59,262 nucleotides of DNA from Ruminococcus sp. AM22-13 (GTDB lineage: Bacteria; Bacillota; Clostridia; Lachnospirales; Lachnospiraceae), in contig NZ_QRIL01000025.1 of NCBI RefSeq assembly GCF_003471165.1, positions 1 through 59,262 on the forward strand, given 5' to 3'. The position numbers and the translations under genes were made by a program. The stretch's first letter is position 1, and each line of letters starts with the position of its first letter. Shown here one piece after another: positions 1 through 8,678 of this stretch. A model generated the notes under the pieces. It was not told the DNA's origin. It did not search any database and was given only the letters and a program-made list of their open reading frames with translations.

Positions 1-15
1 CTAACTCATCACTGA

Positions 16-525
16 AGTAACGAGAATGCGACGCGCGGTCATTCAAACGAACAGACATCGCTGAAACCATTAGAGCAAAAGATCCTCGAAGATTTTGAAT
101 GTCAGAAATTTATTTACTGCAGCGATGCAGGTCTGGGATCCGAATCTATCAGGGAATATAACCATATGGGGGAACGGGCCTATATTGTGACCCAGTCTAT
201 TAAAAAGCTGAAAAAAGAAGAGAAAGAATGGGCTTTAAGCCCGCAGGGATTCAAAAGGGTATCTGATGATAAACCTGTTGATATCTCAAAACTGCCCGAA
301 GACGACAAAGGACTTTATTACAAAGACGAACCATATACCACTAAAAAGTTACAGCAGCGTTTGATCATTACTTATTCCCCTAAATATGCCCTTTACCAGA
401 AATCCATCCGCAGCAAACAGATAGAACGTGCACAAGCGATGCTGGAAGCAAAATCTCCGCAACATTCCAAACAAATCAGAGGGGATACTGCAATGTATAA
501 TGTGCATTGCCGGTATCCCCTCTGA
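16..525 (+). pseudogene. IS1634-type transposase remnant (C-terminal part)
   Basis: The frame is open from base 16 (after a stop at 13-15) to the stop at 523-525. It reads NEQTSLKPLEQKIL, then a YCSDAGLGS segment, then an LKKEEKEWAL segment, and finally ITYSPKYALYQKSIRSKQIERA. These segments match, in order, the catalytic-core to C-terminal part of IS1634-like DDE transposases as I know them. The N-terminal half is missing and the first ~45 bases do not read like the family. The reading frame also stops soon after the ERAQ segment, where intact members continue. A methionine at 166 would give 119 residues but is internal to the homology, so this is a decayed fragment. Family assignment is from memory of the motifs; an unrelated IS4-superfamily member is possible. 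Confidence 0.6.
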
Positions 526-528
526 TTT
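473..528. terminator. Bidirectional intrinsic terminator
   Basis: A perfect 16-bp stem (AAATCAGAGGGGATAC at 473-488 with GTATCCCCTCTGATTT at 513-528) with a further GCAATG/CATTGC pairing inside. The A/T-rich base gives short T-runs on both strands. It lies just beyond the stop of the surface-protein gene on the minus strand and inside the end of the transposase remnant on the plus strand. Confidence 0.7.
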
Positions 529-550
529 ATTCAACCATTATTCACAATTT

Positions 551-3500
551 TTATTTCATTTTAACTTTTCTGACATTTGACCATTCGCTGAATGTTTTTG
601 AATTATCCTCAGAAGTACGGTTCCATGCATGTAAACCAATATAATAAGTGCCTGATTTAACGTTCTTAAATGTAACAGTTACTGTATTTCCTTTTATCTT
701 TTTTACATAATAATTCTCTCCGGAAACAGCAGGGCGCTTCTGTCCGTTAGTTCTGGTAAGGGTGTCACTGAGAACAACATCATATCCCTGAGAGTTTTTG
801 CTCTTCGTATATTTTACTGTCACTGTGGAACCTTTCACAGTTACTTTACTGATTACAGGTGTCTGTGGCGTAATGGCACTCACATCTACTTTATGGATCT
901 CAGACCACTGTCCAAATACTTTTTTACCATCTTCACCCTTAAGCCATGCGTGACACGCTACATACCAGGTTCCCTTATCCATATATGCAAATGCAGACTT
1001 CAGTTCTTCCTGATTTTTCAGGACCTTTGTATACTGTCTTGTTTTAAGCATATCCTCAGAGGTACCGATTACATAATCATAGTTAAGAGCACCCTTACAC
1101 TCTTCATTCAGCACCATTTTTACAGAGTTTTTAGAAACAGATACATTCTTTATAACTGCTTTTGCAGGTCTGGTATAATTTCCGTCTGAATCTGTGATAC
1201 TTCCGTCTGTACTGTAGATATTTCCTTTTGTATCTGTTACAGTTTCATCTTTATTTACAGTTGGCTTTTTACCATCTGCATCAGGTGTCAGCTTCGTGCC
1301 ATCCGGAAGTGTTACAGTTCCATCTGAACTGATCACGATTCCTTTTGGTGTAACGAGATTTCCATTCTTATCTTTCTCAGTCCCCTCCGGGTAAGTATCC
1401 GGTATCGGAGTAACAGTTGGTGCTGGCGTTACTGATGGATTTACCGATGGTGATGGATTTACCGACGGTGATGGTTTTACTGACGGTGACGGACTTACCG
1501 ATGGTGATGGGTTTACGGTCTGTATGATTGTAGTGTCTGATATGGTACAGTTCTGAATTTTATTATCCGGTGTTTCTGTAATGTCACTCCAATATGTATC
1601 CGGAGCAGATTCACTGTTGGAAATTATTTTTTTACCATTTACCGCTGTTCCTTTTGTAGAAGGAGATATAGTGACAGATTCAGTATACGCTTTACCTGGT
1701 TCTGCGTTTTTGTTCATAAATAAATAAGCAGAACCTCCTTCCAGATATGCTTTTGCTGTTTCTACATTTCCGGTGCCCTCAACTGCATTACCACCGTTAT
1801 CACCATCTCCTCGTCCTGCAACAGCAATCAACGTTCCTGCTCCGGAAATCTTTCCGTTGTCAAGAATCACCGCTGCACCGCCAACTGAAGTAGTTGCTAT
1901 GTTTCCTCCACCGTATGCTGCAAGCTGGCTGCCCTCGCCAATAGTAAGTGTCCCGCTGCTGACTTTCAGGGCCGGCTGTCCGCTGTAGCTTTTTCCTGTG
2001 GCAGGATCTGTTCCTGTGGCAGCTTCATCACCTTTGATATATACATTTCCTTCTACCTTTACATTTCCATTTGTCACAACAACAGGTGATGTATTGTGAC
2101 GTGCCTGTGTTCCATCAGTAAGGGAATTAGTGTTGGAGTAGATCATAGAATTCTTTATGGTCGCTCCATCATTCAGGATCAGCTGTCCATTAATGGAAGT
2201 ACCTGTCAGGAATTTTCCGTTATAATCATCGTGGTTGACAGATATTGTTCCACCATTTTCTACTTCAATCTGTCCATATATGGAAGAATCTCTCAGATTC
2301 AATGTTCCGCCATTTTCTACTTTTACCTTCACACTGCTGAGAACCTTCATATTGACCATTGTAAGGTTACATCCATCCGGTATGATCAATGTCTGAGTTG
2401 TAGCTTCTCCCTCTGAAACAGCACATCCCAGTTCTCCATACGTACCGCTGGTATGAGAGCCATACCAGGCTTTAATCTTTGCCGGGACTATTACAATATC
2501 ATCTGTATCATTAAAATCAGGAATTAACCATGGATCCATATCATACATATATTTTCCGTCTGCAGTCTCGGTTGCATTGGCAAGCTTCAGATGATCTGCC
2601 AGTTTTTCATTAGTACTGTAAACCTTGAAAGTAAGCTCATTACTTGTTACTGTACGCCCTGACTCATCGGTCAATGTAACGCTGACAGGATATGTACCTA
2701 TTTCAGCAGGAGTTCCGCTGAGAGACAGAGAACTGTCATATGTGGAATACATCCCTGCCATTCCACTTTTACTGTCAATGTTTACCTTTGTATTCTTTGT
2801 GTCAATTTTTACACTTGTTTTTGTTAACTCCTTCCAGTCATCTTCAACAGGTTCCTTCCCATCCGGAAGATCTGCCGCTTCCACAACTACATTACTGTTT
2901 TTGTTGGATGAAACAGAAGTGGATGCACCTGAAACTGCATCGTATTTCTTCTGCCCTGTAACAGCGCTTTCGAAGTATCCTTTTAATCTGACATGAAGAG
3001 TGTTCACTCCGTTGGATGCACCGTTAATATTAGTTTTATCGGAATCAGTTGCAACAACTGTGAAGGCATTTCCCTCTGCATTTACCTTAAGATAAAGTTC
3101 TTTATATCCATCACTTTTTATTGTAATGACATTTCCAGTGTGAAGTACAGTTGAATCAAATACAACACGATTCTCACTGCTGTCTGGATAATATGCATTT
3201 CTGCCAAATAATGCTGCTGCAGAATTTGTTTTATCCCATTTTGTCCCATCTACAGATATTTCTGTGATTTTACTGATGTAATCAGAATCAGTATTTTCAT
3301 CAGCTGGTTTAATGATCTTGTAGTCTGTATATGAAATTTCCACTTGATCTCCCACAAATGTTGGTGCATCTTTGGTCTGTTCAGGTTCAGTCTGTGAAGT
3401 TACTTTTTCAACAGCCCAGTTATTTCCGATTCCTGTTACCTTTAAAGTAAGATCCTTGTATCCGGTACTGGTGATTACAATCTGATCGTTTACTTCAAAA

Positions 3501-3949
3501 GAATCCGTCGAAAATTGAATATACTGATCCGTTGAATGCATATAATACTCTCCCTTTTTTAAAAAGAAAGAAGATGATGCTTTTGTTAAATTTGCAGTTG
3601 AATTATTGCTTCTTACAGATATTTGTAGAGTACCATTAAAATAGTCAATACCAAATTGTCCTTTTATTTTATATGTTGGACTCCATCCGCTGTTATATTC
3701 TGCCGTCACATCCGGCGGTTCTGTTGCATTTTGCGTTCCCTCATCCTGAGCCGCCTGTACATTCTCCTGCTCATCCGCAAAATCCGGTGTTCCCGATCCA
3801 TCACTAAAGGAATCATCATCTGCCTCCTGTGTGGTCGCTGAATCCGTAGTCATTGAATCTGTAAATATGTCTGTTGCACATACCGGTACAGAAGCAATCA
3901 TATTTGCCGCAATTGCCATAGACATCAGAATTGCCATTCTTTTCTTCAT
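551..3949 (-). CDS. Large secreted surface protein with Shr/HID-like (DUF1533) domains
   Basis: Predicted extracellular protein of about 1132 residues. The start is placed at 3949 because AGGAGGAGAAAGAAACAG precedes this ATG; an upstream in-frame ATG at 3988 would put that RBS inside the gene. MKKRMAILMSMAIAANMIASVPVCA is a signal peptide, followed by an acidic Ser/Thr-rich stretch. Two modules near residues 97-173 and 200-296 end in 'GYKDLTLKV' and 'GYKELYLKV', the pattern of DUF1533 / Shr-type haemoglobin-interacting domains (family knowledge, unverified). Residues ~490-750 have regular short strands (VENGGTL, VKVEGNV) suggesting a beta-helix. A PSPSV-rich linker (~810-845) leads to two Fn3-like modules at the C-terminus. 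No LPXTG sorting signal or C-terminal membrane segment is seen, so the anchoring mode is unknown. Function not established. Confidence 0.75.
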   Translation of the reverse strand: MKKRMAILMSMAIAANMIASVPVCATDIFTDSMTTDSATTQEADDDSFSDGSGTPDFADEQENVQAAQDEGTQNATEPPDVTAEYNSGWSPTYKIKGQFGIDYFNGTLQISVRSNNSTANLTKASSSFFLKKGEYYMHSTDQYIQFSTDSFEVNDQIVITSTGYKDLTLKVTGIGNNWAVEKVTSQTEPEQTKDAPTFVGDQVEISYTDYKIIKPADENTDSDYISKITEISVDGTKWDKTNSAAALFGRNAYYPDSSENRVVFDSTVLHTGNVITIKSDGYKELYLKVNAEGNAFTVVATDSDKTNINGASNGVNTLHVRLKGYFESAVTGQKKYDAVSGASTSVSSNKNSNVVVEAADLPDGKEPVEDDWKELTKTSVKIDTKNTKVNIDSKSGMAGMYSTYDSSLSLSGTPAEIGTYPVSVTLTDESGRTVTSNELTFKVYSTNEKLADHLKLANATETADGKYMYDMDPWLIPDFNDTDDIVIVPAKIKAWYGSHTSGTYGELGCAVSEGEATTQTLIIPDGCNLTMVNMKVLSSVKVKVENGGTLNLRDSSIYGQIEVENGGTISVNHDDYNGKFLTGTSINGQLILNDGATIKNSMIYSNTNSLTDGTQARHNTSPVVVTNGNVKVEGNVYIKGDEAATGTDPATGKSYSGQPALKVSSGTLTIGEGSQLAAYGGGNIATTSVGGAAVILDNGKISGAGTLIAVAGRGDGDNGGNAVEGTGNVETAKAYLEGGSAYLFMNKNAEPGKAYTESVTISPSTKGTAVNGKKIISNSESAPDTYWSDITETPDNKIQNCTISDTTIIQTVNPSPSVSPSPSVKPSPSVNPSPSVNPSVTPAPTVTPIPDTYPEGTEKDKNGNLVTPKGIVISSDGTVTLPDGTKLTPDADGKKPTVNKDETVTDTKGNIYSTDGSITDSDGNYTRPAKAVIKNVSVSKNSVKMVLNEECKGALNYDYVIGTSEDMLKTRQYTKVLKNQEELKSAFAYMDKGTWYVACHAWLKGEDGKKVFGQWSEIHKVDVSAITPQTPVISKVTVKGSTVTVKYTKSKNSQGYDVVLSDTLTRTNGQKRPAVSGENYYVKKIKGNTVTVTFKNVKSGTYYIGLHAWNRTSEDNSKTFSEWSNVRKVKMK

Positions 3950-4135
3950 CTGTTTCTTTCTCCTCCTGTAATATGATATCAGGGGCAAAAGACATTTCGT
4001 CCCTGACTTGAAGCTATCTGTGCATCATCTCATTTCAGATGAAGCGGATAAAATCCTCCGATTCATCTCAGTTCTTCAATAGAAGTTTAAATGAGCAAAT
4101 CACACAATAGTTTGCTTTAGTTAACTCTGTTGGTT

Positions 4136-4164
4136 AGTATATTCTAACCTATGTGAAAATGCAA
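4136..4164 (-). promoter_or_regulatory. Promoter of the surface-protein gene with overlapping dyad
   Basis: On the minus strand TTGCAT (4164-4159) is followed after 17 bp by TATACT (4141-4136). A perfect dyad GGTTAG-AATATA-CTAACC (4132-4149) covers the -10, as a repressor site would. The leader of about 175 nt down to the start codon can fold into several small hairpins (for example GATGAATCGGA with TCCGCTTCATC near 4030-4060) but matches no riboswitch I recognise. Confidence 0.65.
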
Positions 4165-4266
4165 GAAAATTTTCATGCCACTGTTGAGAAAGTATCTCAT
4201 AAATCAGGCAGTATCCTGTTGACAATTTTTTCTCATTTCACAGCAAAATAAGACAGAATAGAGCAA

Positions 4267-4608
4267 TTATGGCAATTCCATAAAATAATGCAGGAAATAA
4301 ATCAGGTAACATCCTGCTATCAGTCTGAAAATATCATCTTCTATCTCTTTTTCGCTGCTGTCTAAAGTAATTTTGTTTCTTTCTATCTGAAGCCCCATTG
4401 TATCCGCAAGATTCTCAATCCGTTGTCTGTCATATTCTTTTTCATCCAAAAGAACAGAATCCTCATAGACCCTGAATCTCCCGGTTTCATCACATTTCAG
4501 TTTCAAATGCAGTTCAGGGAGTTTTCCGGGTTTAAAGGTTATCTCACTGTAATTCCTCTTCGCCGCAGTGCGATCCTGCCCGGAGAGCTTTTTTATATTA
4601 TAGGAACA
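4267..4608 (-). pseudogene. Unrecognised truncated ORF
   Basis: An open minus-strand frame ends at 4267 and runs back to a stop at 4609-4611. The only usable internal start is a TTG at 4506 (79 residues) with no ribosome binding site. Codons upstream of that TTG (…GQDRTAAKRNYSEITFKP…) look like continuing protein, so the gene probably lost its 5' end at the palindrome beginning at 4592. The visible part is charged and ends in a short hydrophobic stretch (IAGCYLIYFLHYF). I do not recognise the family. Confidence 0.35.
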
Positions 4609-4635
4609 TTACGGCGTAATTTCCTATAATATAAA
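4592..4635. repeat. 44-bp near-perfect palindrome
   Basis: TTTATATTATAGGAA (4592-4606) pairs with TTCCTATAATATAAA (4621-4635). The centre ATTACG-G-CGTAAT (4608-4620) continues the symmetry, with a single unpaired C at 4607. It marks the 5' edge of the truncated ORF and abuts a terminator. It could be a mobile-element end, a recombination scar or a protein site. Confidence 0.6.
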
Positions 4636-4636
4636 T

Positions 4637-4676
4637 AAAAAATCTCCGTCTGTATTATATGGACGGAGATTTTTTC
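4637..4676 (-). terminator. Intrinsic terminator after the aldo/keto reductase remnant
   Basis: AAAAATCTCCGTC pairs with GACGGAGATTTTT around a loop of about 11 nt. Reading on the minus strand, the stem ends in a run of T followed by ATTTAT. It sits 10 bp beyond the remnant's stop codon and is also A/T-flanked on the other side, so may work in both directions. Confidence 0.8.
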
Positions 4677-4685
4677 ACACACCTG

Positions 4686-5087
4686 TTATTTATTTTTCCT
4701 TGTTATAAACCTGAACATATCAGAACCAAGAATATGTACATCAAGTTTATCAGCCATCTTTTCCAGACGCCTTATCTCTTCTTCTGTAAGAATTGTATTT
4801 ACAGCCTGACTTAGTTCCTTTACCTGTTGCAGCCGTCTGCATCCACATATCGGTACAACTCCTTTATTACTACAATAAGCAATGGCTACCTGTGGAATTG
4901 TCAACTGATGAGATTTTCCTATTTTGTTCATCAATACATAAAGAGGATGCAGCGTTCTCTTTTTTCGATCAAATATGATCTTCATTATAGACTTTCCCGT
5001 TTTGATACGTGGATCAACAAGCATCCCCTCTTCCAGAACTGCCCATGCCCAAAAGCTTATGCCATATTCTTTGCACCATGCTATAAT
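4686..5087 (-). pseudogene. Aldo/keto reductase, 5'-truncated
   Basis: The frame is open from 5087 to 4686. It reads WCKEYGISFWAWAVLEEGML, then a SIPQVAIAY-like segment (TIPQVAIAYCSNKGVVPICG) and an LTEEEIRRLE helix. This is the C-terminal third of an NADPH-dependent aldo/keto reductase: the strand before the cofactor loop, the cofactor-binding I-x-G segment and the last helices. The N-terminal two thirds with the catalytic Asp-Tyr-Lys-His are absent, and the upstream frame begins with a TGA at 5090-5088. No start with an RBS exists in frame. A promoter-like sequence still lies just upstream (5097-5126). Confidence 0.75.
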
Positions 5088-5096
5088 TCATTAGTG

Positions 5097-5126
5097 AGTA
5101 TAAAATATGCTATGATATTCAGTCAA
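5097..5126 (-). promoter_or_regulatory. Promoter-like sequence before the aldo/keto reductase remnant
   Basis: On the minus strand TTGACT (5126-5121), an 18-bp spacer and TATACT (5102-5097). It would transcribe only the truncated reductase, so it is either a leftover or was brought in by the rearrangement. Confidence 0.45.
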
Positions 5127-5182
5127 TATAATATGCTCATGTTTCATATTGTTTTCCAAACACACTCTAAAACAGTGGGAAG

Positions 5183-6406
5183 CTATTTCCCCAACATATT
5201 TTCAATAAAGATCCCATACCCACTCGTAGAATCCTGCACAAAGACATGGGTGATGGCCCCGACCATTTTGCCGTTTTGCAGCACAGGACTTCCGCTGAGT
5301 CCCTGCACGATTCCTCCGGTTTTCTCCAGCAGTTTTTCATCCGTTATCTGTATCACAAAGCTTTTATTGGTATCCTCATGGTTCAGATCGATTCTTTTAA
5401 TCTCTGCCTGATATTCTCTGACTTCTCCATCGACGTTACATAAAACGGAAGCTTCTCCTGTTTTCACATCCTGCTTATATGCCACCGGCATTTTTTTCAA
5501 TGTGATTCCATCTTCCGCACCTTTGTAAAACTGTCCATAGATTCCGTTCTTACTGTTTATCTCAATACTTCCCAGAATATTCCTGTCATCATAGCGGATA
5601 AAGCCTGCCAGTTCACCCGGATTTCCCTTGCTTCCTTTATTGATTGCAAGAATCTGGGCTTTATACAGCGCTCCGTTTCTGATATTCAGAAGCTGTGCCG
5701 TGTCTATATCACTGATTCCATGTCCCAGTGCCCCATATCTTCCATTCTGATCTACATAAGTAAGTGTTCCGATTCCCTGCGTATCATCCCGGACCCAGAT
5801 TCCAAGCTTATAGTCTCCTTTTGTGTCCTTTACCGGCGTTACTGAAACAGGCACACTCTCACCTTCCCGTTTCACTTCCAGCGTAACTTCTTCCCCATCC
5901 AGTCCGGCGATATCATTAATCAGCTCTCTCTTCGTAGAAATTTTCTCGCCGTTAAATGAAACAATATAATCTCCCTGTCTGACCAGATTCTTCGCCGGTT
6001 CTTTCATTTCACCGTTCTGATCCTCTATCTCTCCGGTGTCGATCACCAGCACACCTTCTGTCTCCATGTAAATTCCTATCGTACTTCCGCTGACATAGAT
6101 TTCCTGCTCATCTACCGGTGTCACTTTTACTTCTTTAAATGGAATATACCCTAACAGCCTGCAGGGCAGGATATATCCTCCATCCTGCGAGACTGTAACC
6201 GCTTTTTCAAATGTGACCAATGGTGCCGAGAGAACTTCCGTTACATCTTCAGTACTCTCACCACTGTCCCTGGATATCTGGATCTCGTCCGGAATTTTTC
6301 TGTCCAGATACTTATATCCAAGCCAGAATATTGCCAGCAGATCCAATGCCAGACAACATATAACAAAGAATCTGTATTTTTTTCTTCTGTTCATTCCTGC
6401 GCACAT
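5183..6406 (-). CDS. spoIVB: SpoIVB serine peptidase (S55 family)
   Basis: Intercompartmental signalling protease made in the forespore; in the family it cleaves SpoIVFA to release pro-sigma-K processing in the mother cell. 407 residues. One N-terminal membrane segment (residues ~11-30) is followed by a PDZ domain (~100-190) and the peptidase domain. Catalytic His in ALGHGISD (H229) and Ser in GLSGSPVLQ (S373) are both present, with the family's GYGIFIENML ending. The start may be M5 (6394), which has GGAAAGG 12 bp upstream. It follows recN as in many clostridia. No spo0A gene lies downstream; a reductase remnant is found there instead. Confidence 0.95.
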   Translation of the reverse strand: MCAGMNRRKKYRFFVICCLALDLLAIFWLGYKYLDRKIPDEIQISRDSGESTEDVTEVLSAPLVTFEKAVTVSQDGGYILPCRLLGYIPFKEVKVTPVDEQEIYVSGSTIGIYMETEGVLVIDTGEIEDQNGEMKEPAKNLVRQGDYIVSFNGEKISTKRELINDIAGLDGEEVTLEVKREGESVPVSVTPVKDTKGDYKLGIWVRDDTQGIGTLTYVDQNGRYGALGHGISDIDTAQLLNIRNGALYKAQILAINKGSKGNPGELAGFIRYDDRNILGSIEINSKNGIYGQFYKGAEDGITLKKMPVAYKQDVKTGEASVLCNVDGEVREYQAEIKRIDLNHEDTNKSFVIQITDEKLLEKTGGIVQGLSGSPVLQNGKMVGAITHVFVQDSTSGYGIFIENMLGK

Positions 6407-6413
6407 CCTTTCC

Positions 6414-6459
6414 GTAAAAAAATAAGAGAGAACAATCTGTTATAGGATTATCCTCTCTT
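6414..6459 (-). terminator. Intrinsic terminator between recN and spoIVB
   Basis: AAGAGAG (6424-6430) pairs with CTCTCTT (6453-6459). On the minus strand the hairpin is followed by ATTTTTTT. It ends the recN-side transcript and suggests that spoIVB needs its own, probably forespore, promoter; no clear sigma-F/G box was found. Confidence 0.6.
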
Positions 6460-6477
6460 AGTATATGGTCAATTATT

Positions 6478-8169
6478 TTATTTGAATCTTGTATTTTTTT
6501 GTTTCTGTGCCAATTCTTTCATTTCTTTTGCATTCTCAAAAACCGCAGATGTGATTTCTGCACCACCTAAGAGTCTTGCCAGTTCCCGGATGGAATCATC
6601 TTCCTCGAGTACATGAATCTGGGTGATCGTTTCCGTTCCCTGCAGATGTTTCTCAATTTCAAAATGACTGTCAGCCATAGCCGCGATCTGTGGCAGATGC
6701 GTGATACAGAGCACCTGATGATGCTGACCGATCACTGCCATCTTCTCTGATACCTTCTGCGCAGTTCTTCCACTGATACCAGTGTCTATCTCATCGAAGA
6801 TCAGAGTTTCTATCTGATCTCTGTCGGCAAGGATTGCTTTCAGTGCAAGCATGATTCGTGATAACTCACCACCGGATACAATCTGGCCCAATGGTTTCAG
6901 ACTCTCACCAGGGTTTGTGGAAATCAGATACTGAATATCATCGGTTCCGTTATCTGTATAATTTTTCTTCTGTTGGAAATCAATGGCAAAATTCACATCC
7001 AGGAAGTTTAAATCTTTCAGTCCCTGAATAATCTTTTCTTCCAGCTGTTTACTATATTCTTTACGGATTCGGGATAATTCATCCGATCTTTCTTCAAGAA
7101 CATCTTTTAGTTCTTTGAGATGGTTCTTCAATTCCTGTAAATTTTCCTCATATTTACGTAATTTTTCCAGTTTTTCTTCTTGAAGTTTACGATAGGAGAA
7201 TATATCTTCGATCGTACGTCCATATTTTGCCTTCAGCCCATTGATTAAATCCAGACGCCTTTCTGTCTCATAAAATTCTCCCTCATCAAAGGTCATATCA
7301 TCCAGATATGCGGACAGTTCTCTGTTAAAATCATTCAGCAGACCATCCACAGAAGTCAGTGTTTCTGCCATAGGTGCAAGCTCTGAATCGTACTGGGTTA
7401 CATGTGAAAACTCCTTCAAAGCCTCACCTACCGTCTCACCGGCGCCTTCTTTGCTCTCATATCCTGTAAGATTATGTACTAGCTGTAATGAATCCACGAT
7501 TAGTTTTGCATTACTCATTTTCCTGTACTGGCGCTCCAGTTCCTCATCCTCATCCGGCTGAAGATTCGCCTTCTCAATCTCTTTGATCTCAAATTCCAGA
7601 AAAGCAAGCTCCCGGTTTCTCTGTTCTTCATCCATATTCATGGAATTCAGTTCTGTTTTGCATTTACTGTACTCTTTATAGGCCTGAGATACTTTATCTT
7701 TTACAGGAAGAACCCGGTTCTTTCCATACGCATCCAGAATTGCAAGCTGCTTATCCTGATACAACAGAGACTGGTGTTCATGCTGTCCATGAATATCTAA
7801 CAGACAAGCTGCCGCAGCTTTCATCTGACCGACTGTACTTGTCTCACCGTTAATTTTATTGATACTTCTTCCATCCATGATTTTTCTGGAAAGAAGTACC
7901 TGACCATCCTCCGGATAAATATCCAGCTCTTTTAATGCTTCTTTTGCTTTTTCATTCTCTATCTGAAAAAGCAGCTCCACTAACGCATAAGGTGCATTTT
8001 CTCTTATCATATTTTTAGAAGTCTTTGCCCCGAGGATCAGCTGCATTGATCCCAACAGAATCGATTTACCCGCTCCGGTCTCACCAGTCAGAATGTTTAA
8101 TCCCGGTCCGAATTCAACTTCTATTTCTTCTATCAGTGCAAGATTCTTTACATGCAGATGAGCTAACAT
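6478..8169 (-). CDS. recN: DNA repair protein RecN
   Basis: SMC-like ATPase of double-strand-break repair. 563 residues, near the usual length. Walker A GETGAGKS lies near residue 33, a long coiled-coil middle spans residues ~150-400, the ABC signature is in LGQIVSGGELSRIMLAL, and Walker B is in TLIFDEIDTGISG. ATG at 8169 has GGAGG nine bases upstream. It sits between argR and spoIVB in the conserved clostridial order. Confidence 0.97.
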   Translation of the reverse strand: MLAHLHVKNLALIEEIEVEFGPGLNILTGETGAGKSILLGSMQLILGAKTSKNMIRENAPYALVELLFQIENEKAKEALKELDIYPEDGQVLLSRKIMDGRSINKINGETSTVGQMKAAAACLLDIHGQHEHQSLLYQDKQLAILDAYGKNRVLPVKDKVSQAYKEYSKCKTELNSMNMDEEQRNRELAFLEFEIKEIEKANLQPDEDEELERQYRKMSNAKLIVDSLQLVHNLTGYESKEGAGETVGEALKEFSHVTQYDSELAPMAETLTSVDGLLNDFNRELSAYLDDMTFDEGEFYETERRLDLINGLKAKYGRTIEDIFSYRKLQEEKLEKLRKYEENLQELKNHLKELKDVLEERSDELSRIRKEYSKQLEEKIIQGLKDLNFLDVNFAIDFQQKKNYTDNGTDDIQYLISTNPGESLKPLGQIVSGGELSRIMLALKAILADRDQIETLIFDEIDTGISGRTAQKVSEKMAVIGQHHQVLCITHLPQIAAMADSHFEIEKHLQGTETITQIHVLEEDDSIRELARLLGGAEITSAVFENAKEMKELAQKQKNTRFK

Positions 8170-8201
8170 TTATAATTGCCTCCAAACTAGTCTCGTTGTT
8201 G

Positions 8202-8660
8202 TCATTGATTCAGCCTTACAAAGCTTCTTAATTTCTCTGCTGCTCCCAGTGCCATGTCTGCATTCTTTGCAGCGCACATAATGGTATCATCACCTGCAAT
8301 ACAACCCAATATTTCCGGCCATTTCAGGGCATCCAGTGCTGCTGCCACGCCCATTGCCATTCCGGAAACGGTCTTTATCACAATGATATTTTGTCCCACA
8401 TCAATAGAAAGCAGGGTATCTTCCAGTACTCTTGTATATTTTGCTCCAAGACTGCCTGATTCATTATTAATGATCGCATAGCGGGATTTTCCGTCTTTTC
8501 CTGCTACTTTTGTCAGTTTAAGGGCACGGATATCTCTGGAAACAGTCGCCTGTGTTACCTTAAATCCTGCCTCATTAAGTCTGGATGCCAGTTCCTCCTG
8601 TGTATCAATATCATACTGATGAATCAGTTCAATAATTTTCTCATGTCTTGCAACCTTCAC
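8202..8660 (-). CDS. argR: Arginine repressor ArgR/AhrC
   Basis: Transcription factor controlling arginine synthesis and catabolism. 152 residues: an N-terminal winged helix (KIIELIHQYDI… with ATVSRDIRALKL as recognition part) and a C-terminal arginine-binding oligomerisation domain containing GDDTIMCAAK. The gene lies 18 bp after nadK and 32 bp before recN, so it is cotranscribed with genes unrelated to arginine, as is usual in clostridia. Confidence 0.96.
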   Translation of the reverse strand: MKVARHEKIIELIHQYDIDTQEELASRLNEAGFKVTQATVSRDIRALKLTKVAGKDGKSRYAIINNESGSLGAKYTRVLEDTLLSIDVGQNIIVIKTVSGMAMGVAAALDALKWPEILGCIAGDDTIMCAAKNADMALGAAEKLRSFVRLNQ

Positions 8661-8678
8661 GTTATTTCCTCCTGCTAA

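Noticed and set aside
1420..1520. Short tandem repeats that could suggest a CRISPR array
   Set aside because: They encode the PSPSV protein linker in frame; there are no spacers of constant length.
3950..4130. Possible c-di-GMP riboswitch in the surface-protein leader
   Set aside because: Several hairpins exist, but the conserved GEMM core and tetraloop-receptor sequences are absent.
4423..4629. Plus-strand frame of 68 codons opposite the truncated ORF
   Set aside because: It lacks an RBS, ends inside the palindrome and mirrors the minus-strand frame.
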